The position numbers were made by a program, and so were the translations under genes. Shown piece by piece: positions 58,476 to 64,000 of a DNA stretch of 64,000 nucleotides. The stretch comes from Paguma larvata. Lineage: Eukaryota; Chordata; Mammalia; Carnivora; Viverridae. The stretch's first letter is position 1. Each line of letters begins with the position of its first letter. The DNA lies in assembly GCA_030068075.1 (NCBI GenBank), contig CM057824.1, forward strand, positions 124,486,414 through 124,550,413, given 5' to 3'. The notes below the pieces were generated by a model. It was not told the origin of the DNA. It did not search any database and saw nothing but the letters and a program-made list of their open reading frames with translations.

Positions 58476-60296
58476 TTTTTTTAATTTACTTATTTAATTT
58501 TTTTTAATTTACTTATTTATTTTTAAATTTACATCCAAGTTAGCATATAGTGTAATGATGATTTCAGGAGTATATATATATTCCAGGAATTCATCTCCTT
58601 TGAATAAAACCCAGCGCTCATCCAACATGTGCCTTCCTTAATGTCTCTCACCCACTTACCCCATCCTCCTACCCACTACCCCTCCAGCAACCCTCAGTTT
58701 GTTCTCTGTATTTAAGAGTCCCTTATGTTTTGTCTGCTTCCTTGTTTTTATATTATTTTTGCTTCCCTTATGTTCATATGTTTTTTATCTTAAATTCCAC
58801 ATATGAGTGAAGTCATATGATATTTGTCTTTCTTTGACTAATTTCGCTTAACATAATATTCTAGTTCCATCCACATAGTTGCAAATGGCAAGATTTTATT
58901 CTTTTGATTGCCGAGTAACACTCCATCATATATTTATGTCATATCTTCTTTATCCATTCATCTGTCAATGGACATTAGGGCTCTTTCCATACTTTGGCTA
59001 TTGTTGATAGCACTGCTATAAACATTGGGGTGCATGTGCCCTTTCGAAACAGCCCACTTGCATCCCTTGGATAAATACCTAGTAGTGCAATTGCTGGGTC
59101 ATAGGGTAGTTCTATTTTTAATTTCTTGAGGAACCTCCATACTGTTTTCCAGAGTGGCTGCACCAGTTTGCATTCCCACCAGCAGTGCAAAAAAAAGAGA
59201 TCCTCTTTCTCGCATCCTCACAAACAGCTGTTGTTTCCTTGTTGTTAATGTTACCCATTCTGACAGGTGTGAGGTGGTATCTCATTGTGGTTTTGATTTG
59301 TATTTTCCTGATGATGAGTGAAGCTGAGCATTTTTTCATGTATCTGTTAGCTATTTGCATACCTTCTTTGGAAAAGTGTCTACTCATGTCTTTGGCCCAT
59401 TTCTTCACTGTATTATTTTTTGTGTGTTGAGTTTGATGAGTTCTTTACAGATTTCGGATACTAACCCTTTATCTGATGTGCCATTTGCAAATATCTTCTC
59501 CCATTCCATTGGTTGCGTTTTAGTTTTGCTGATTGTTTCCTTCACTATGCAGAAGCTTTTTATCTTTCTTTATTTTTGCTTTTGTTTCCCTTGCCTCTAG
59601 AGACATGTTGAGTAAGAAGTTGCTACAGCTGAGGTCAAAGAGGTTGTTGCCTGTTTTCTCCTCTAGGATTTTGATGGCTGGCTGTCTTACACTTACGTCT
59701 TTCATCCATTTTGAATTTGTTTTTGTGTATGGTGTAAGAAAGCGGTACAGGTTCATTTTCATTTTTCTGCATGTCGCTGTCCAGTTTTCCCAGCACCATT
59801 TGCTAAAGAGACTGTCTTTATTCCATTGCATATTCTTTCCTGCTTTGTCAAACATTAGTTGGCCATACATTTGTGGGGCCATTTCTCGGTTCTTCCAATA
59901 CTATATTGAATAATAGTGGTGAGAGTGGACATCGCTGTCATGTTCCTAACCTTAGGGGGAAAGTTCCCCATTTTTCCCCACTGAAGATGATATTAGTGGT
60001 GGGTCTTTCATATACGGCTTTTAAGATCCTGAGGTATGATCCATCTATCCCTACTTTCTTGAGGACTTTTATTAAGAAAGGATACTATATTTTGTCAAAT
60101 GCTTTCTCTACACATATTGAGAAGACCATGTGGTTCTGGTCCTTTCATTAATTGATGTGGTGTATCATGTTGATTGTTCTGCGGATATTGAACCAGCCCT
60201 GCATCCCAAGTATAAATCCCACTTGGTCATAGTGAATAATTCTTTTAATGTATTGTTGGAACTGTTTGGCTTGTTAAGAATTTTTGGATCCATGTT
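58476..60296 (-). mobile_element. 5'-truncated L1 with ORF2 C-terminal end and 3' UTR
   Basis: The minus strand encodes the C-terminal part of L1 ORF2: [19 protein letters not shown] and YDPAIALLGIYPRD are readable at 58975-59190, and HFSKEG...RYHLTPVRM at about 59240-59400. ORF2 is broken by frame shifts and stops. The 3' UTR and a T-rich (antisense poly-A) end lie at 58476-58620. The insertion is flanked by CCTACCTTATTTTC (58462-58475) and CCTACCTTAATTTTC (60297-60311), a target duplication with one extra A. Compared with the usual L1 text there is an abrupt jump at about 59890, where roughly 0.8 kb of ORF2, including the reverse transcriptase active-site segment, appears to be missing. The element is inactive. 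Confidence 0.9.
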
Positions 60297-60311
60297 CCTA
60301 CCTTAATTTTC

Positions 60312-61602
60312 TAATAGTGTGATTTGACATAGTTTAATATAGGTAATACATATGGTTATGCTGGCAATATACTAATCTCTTTAAATGAATTTTTCTATTT
60401 AATTCTATGAATCTTAGATCAAGATTCTTGGGGTAACCTCACCAAGATCAATCTAGTAATTAGAAAAGCTGACTTTCTGGCTTAAGAGCCTGAAAAGCTA
60501 CCATTACATCTTTTGCCTATATGTGTTTTACCATGGTTGATGTTTAAATGACCTGGTACAATAATATTGGTCAGTTTTAGTTGCTTCCTGAGGAAAATTC
60601 CAGAACTAGAATGTAGAGCATTGCCAACAATAAATAAAAGTATGTTTTAGGTTCTCAGATAGGGGAATATATGATTTTACAAGTACTCTCAATCTTTAGC
60701 TAGATGTTGCAAAATTATCGTAAGCTTTTTATATTTAATTCAACTATTTCAATGAAAGTAAAAATGTGAGATTAGTACTATGAGAATGGGCAATACAGTG
60801 AGTGGATTTTAATAGAAAATTTAAAAATAAGTAATAATGTCAGTTTCGGTTTTCCTACTTTTCCATATTATCAAATACATGGTTGTGAAGATGCAAAGAA
60901 AGAGATCTTGTATTCCCATGTTAAATAATAATTTCTGTTAAAAGTTACCCCTCCAAAAAAGGATATATAATAGTGAGTCAAATATAAAATACATCAACTA
61001 TGAGAACATCAAATCCGGCAAAAAGGGAGGAAGCCATTAAGTGATTATTAATTTTAGTCAAGCAAAACCACTATACATCAACAAATTATTATTTATTCTT
61101 AATGATTTGATTCCCTGTAATGCTATGGAGTTGGATCAAGTGACAGATACTTACATGCTACCTACACCCTGATAAGAAGTTTTAATATTTTGGAACAAGA
61201 GTTTATTTTGAAGTATATGATTATCAAGTACTTTTCACTAGGCAAGAAATTAAGATGACAGACCACACACTGCAATCACATAGAAGTTTTCCCTGTTGCT
61301 TAAACTTCCACACACAATATTTGCATATCTCCATTAATCAGAAAATGTCAGTTGTTACCAGGGAAGAGCAATGTCTCTGTTACTGCCGTAGGTGGGGACT
61401 GGAGATTAATCTGCTAATTTTCATAGGTTATATTTGAAAGAGTACTCCAAGCTGATTTAAGAAAACTGTCCGATTGCCCAATTGTCTGATCCTAGCCATC
61501 TGGCTTATCCCTCACCAGTCTGTTTTCTCATCCATAAGGTGGGAAAAGGAGACAAAGAGAGGATGGCAGAATCTTGAAAAAGATGATTTCTATGGTCCCT
61601 AC
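60312..61602. other. Unique AT-rich non-coding stretch
   Basis: Nothing recognised. The 60-residue plus frame at 61255-61437 has no family. Confidence 0.45.
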
Positions 61603-61613
61603 TAAAAATAAAA

Positions 61614-61810
61614 CTTATGGGGGTGCATGGGTGGTTCAGTCGGTTGGGTGACCAACTTGGGCTCAGATCACCATCTCACAGTTCATGAGTTTGAGCCCCG
61701 CGTCAGGCTCTGTGCTGACAACTCAGAGCCTGCAGCCTGCTTTGGATTCTGTTCTCCCTCTCTCTGTCCCTCCCCTGCTCTCTCTCTCTCACTCTCTCAA
61801 AAATAAACAT
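61614..61810 (+). mobile_element. CAN-SINE
   Basis: GGGGTGCATGGGTGGTTCAG, TTTGAGCCCCGCGTCAGGCT, and an AAAAATAAACAT tail. Target duplication TAAAAATAAAA at 61603-61613 and 61811-61821, although A-rich and so weaker evidence. Confidence 0.92.
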
Positions 61811-61821
61811 TAAAAATAAAA

Positions 61822-62608
61822 TGTAAGTTTTTATGAATTTCTTCTGGTAATATCCATTGTAAAGATCACATGGCAACTTCTCAGGAACTTTTCAGATTTT
61901 GAAAGGAACGAATAGGCACTGTAATTTTAGATGGTATTGCACAGAATCATTGTTTTAAAAGAGTTATATTGCCATTTTTAAAAACTAAAAAAAATCAATA
62001 AAAATAATCTGCTGTAATAACCCCTTGAGAATAGAGACAGTAACATATGTATTTGTTTCTCTCAGTGTTCAGTGATGTCCTATGCATAGAGGCAATCAAT
62101 ATTCAAAATTTAGATTATATGAGTGTTATTATTCTGGCCACTAAAGAATTAACCAATTTTTATATTTTGCTGCAGATATATTTTATTCCTTCTAATTCTC
62201 ATTATAAAACATTCAAATGTAAAATTAAAGAGCTTTAATAATAATTCTTATGGTCTACAGTTTTAGTCAAGATGCTCATGGTATTTTAGAGTATGTGTTT
62301 ACCACGATTAACCTTCAAAAGTGCTACAGATAAAGGAATACAGGTCCATTTTAGGAAAGTATATCTGGGTTTCTGAGGAGTGACCAGACCTACACATAAT
62401 AAAGTAGGCTGTAGCCAGAAACTCTATGGTCTATAATTTCATTTACAAAAAGAAAATACTATCACCTGAAGAAAACTGACATCAGCAATACAATGAAAAG
62501 AAAGATTAACATAAAAAAATAAGTTGCAAAGAATCAAGTTTTACTGGCAAAAATGGCTCAGAAAGAAGGAAAGTAAACCAAAATAGAGGTTATAAAAATA
62601 AATATTTC
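61822..62608. other. Unique non-coding stretch with a weak L2/MIR tail
   Basis: At 62010-62110 CCCCTTGAGAATAGAGACAG and GTCCTATGCATAGAGGCAAT resemble an L2/MIR 3' end (plus). Nothing else is recognised. Confidence 0.4.
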
Positions 62609-62609
62609 A

Positions 62610-63543
62610 GGGTGCTTGGGTGGCTCAGTCTGTTAAACATGCAACTCTTGATGCTAGCTCAGGTCATGATCATGAGTTTGAGCCCTGCCTCAGGTTTGAC
62701 AGCATGGAACAATGCTTGGGATTCTCTCTCTTTCTCTTTCTCTCTCTCTCTGCCCCTCCTCTGCACTCTCTCTCTCTTTCTCTTTCTTTCTGTGGGGAAT
62801 AAGCTTAGGTATTTCCTGAGCCTGCATGGTGGGTTAACAAGGCATAAAGAATTGTAAAGCCATAGGATGCTTGCACCCAAGTTTGGGTAAACAAGATTAG
62901 GTAAATGGGTATAGAAAGGGCGGGGCAGAGGCTCCAACATAGAATAAGGCTATATGAGGTAAACAAGATTAAGTATTCAGGGCAGTTCTTCTACCCCCCA
63001 GAAGCAGAAAGCTGCTTTCACAGGAAGGAAGAATCAAATTAGGTAAAATAGGTCAATAGGGTCTATAGACTTCTGCAGGGCAAAGTTGCCCAGAGGGGAG
63101 CTAATTAACAAAAGAAAGTTGCCTTGTTTACCCTGAGGTAGCAGGGTCTGTCTTTCTTGTTCCCTAGACCAGCTTAGGTAGAGGTGGTGCCTCACATCTG
63201 CTGTAAACAACCTTCCACCAGGCCACCAGTGCCAGGATCTTGTTTTATATTAACCCAAACCCCTAACCCATATCTTCAAACCCCCTTTCCCTCACGTCCA
63301 TGAATTAATGTTCACAGTTTGATTATTTATTTGTGCATGTCCACTACCATGTTTGTGAGCCTTCTAACCCTAATAAAAACGGAGCAAGGACCCTTAATCA
63401 GAGCTTTTGTCTTCTCTTAGACATTAGCCATCTCTCGCATTTTAATCCTGTGTCCCCCTTTCTTGGTAGACAAGAAAGGACTCTAGACCCAGAGTCTATG
63501 ACATTTCTCTCTCTCTCTAAGTAAATAAATAAACATTAAAACA
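62610..63543 (+). mobile_element. CAN-SINE split by a solo LTR
   Basis: The 5' part (62610-62790) runs from GGTGCTTGGGTGGCTCAGTC to the CT-rich region. The 3' part resumes at 63504 with CTCTCTCTCTAAGTAAATAA and ATAAACATTAAAA. The two parts make one normal-length SINE interrupted by the LTR at 62791-63503. Confidence 0.9.
62791..63503 (+). mobile_element. Solo LTR of an endogenous retrovirus, inserted in a SINE
   Basis: The 713-bp unit begins TGTGGGGAATAAGC and ends GAGTCTATGACA (TG...CA). Flanks TTTC at 62787-62790 and 63504-63507 would be a 4-bp target duplication, as is usual for class I (gammaretrovirus-like) elements, but the flank is CT-rich so this is weak. An AATAAA signal at 63372-63377 leaves about 130 bp to the end and fits plus orientation. 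A direct repeat GGTAAACAAGATTA (62886-62899 and 62958-62971) lies in the U3 part. No retroviral genes or second LTR adjoin. The class is inference. Confidence 0.78.
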
Positions 63544-64000
63544 ATATATATATTAAGGATACTGTCTCCTCTAGGAATATTACCCTTAGTTTCAATATGT
63601 GGTTGACAGAAGAGATTATTCCATCTTATTTGAAATAAGAAAATAAAAGAAAACTCGTGTTAATTTAAGAGTTTGGCATTGAGATGATATAGGTTTATTC
63701 TAAATGCCCTTGGAATAATTTTTCATTCAGAGACAGTAACCCTAACTATACTCTAACTTGCATTTCCTTCTCCCTAGGTTTCTTTCTTTTCAGTAGTTAA
63801 TGAGTAGATTGGCAATGTAAAAAAAAAAAAAAGAAAAAAAGAAAAAAAAAACAGGCAAAAGAAACAGGAAACAGCGTGAGTTAGTCCAAGGTTGACTGGA
63901 TCATATACTTTGCCTACAATTGCTAACACTGAGTCAGCAGAGCCCACAGTCACCACCAGTGATTCATCCATCAGATATGGAGCCTCTGTTAACTGACTCC
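63544..64000. other. Unique AT-rich stretch with A-rich simple repeat
   Basis: An impure A run with G interruptions occupies about 63819-63851. No gene or transposon is recognised up to the window end. Confidence 0.45.

Noticed and set aside
59533..59913. 126-residue plus-strand open frame
   Set aside because: It is antisense to L1 ORF2; the minus strand carries the recognisable L1 protein text.
1..64000. CRISPR arrays, bacterial operons, integrons
   Set aside because: No spaced direct-repeat arrays, ribosome binding sites or long dense frames. SINE, LINE and LTR content shows a mammalian nuclear genome.

Overview
The window looks like non-coding nuclear DNA from a carnivore, most likely a cat (Felidae). 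The main evidence is about 36 copies of a tRNA-derived SINE with a 5' end reading GGGGCACCTGGGTGGCTCAG, a CT-rich middle and an AAATAAATAAACATTAAAA tail. That is the CAN-SINE family in its felid form. The rest is A+T-rich, has no CpG-island-like segment by eye, and is layered with older mammalian repeats.

I found no protein-coding gene, rRNA, functional tRNA or CRISPR array. The open frames are short. The longer ones coincide with LINE remnants or SINEs, and none shows a convincing exon chain. Family names come from recognising consensus features by eye, without a database search, so subfamily names are tentative.

Layout. 1-7.8 kb: unique DNA with SINEs, a MER5-type hAT remnant and an MLT1-type LTR. 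7.8-10.2 kb: an L2 LINE remnant split by a 1,204-bp solo LTR with a perfect 6-bp target duplication. 10.2-16 kb: an MLT2-type LTR split by a SINE, a dense SINE run and more L2. 16-31 kb: mostly unique AT-rich DNA with SINEs, a MER5 copy, an old L1 3' end, L2/MIR pieces and a (CA)21 tract. 31-42 kb: SINE-poor, with a long L2 remnant at 37-38.8 kb and two repeat-free segments that could be conserved non-coding DNA. 42-50 kb: old LTR-like elements, MIR, and L2 copies interrupted by SINEs. 50-53 kb: a SINE cluster including a SINE inside a SINE and a SINE inside a MIR. 53-60.3 kb: dominated by minus-strand L1 material, ending in a 5'-truncated, internally deleted L1 with its own target duplication. 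60-64 kb: unique DNA, two SINEs, and a 713-bp solo LTR inserted in the tail of the second SINE.

There are no genes here to act together. The readable biology is insertion history: L2/MIR/MER5/MLT first, then L1, then carnivore/felid SINEs and two endogenous retroviral insertions now reduced to solo LTRs. I did not find a previously undescribed system. The most useful leads are the two solo LTRs, the deleted L1 and two repeat-free segments worth testing for conservation.
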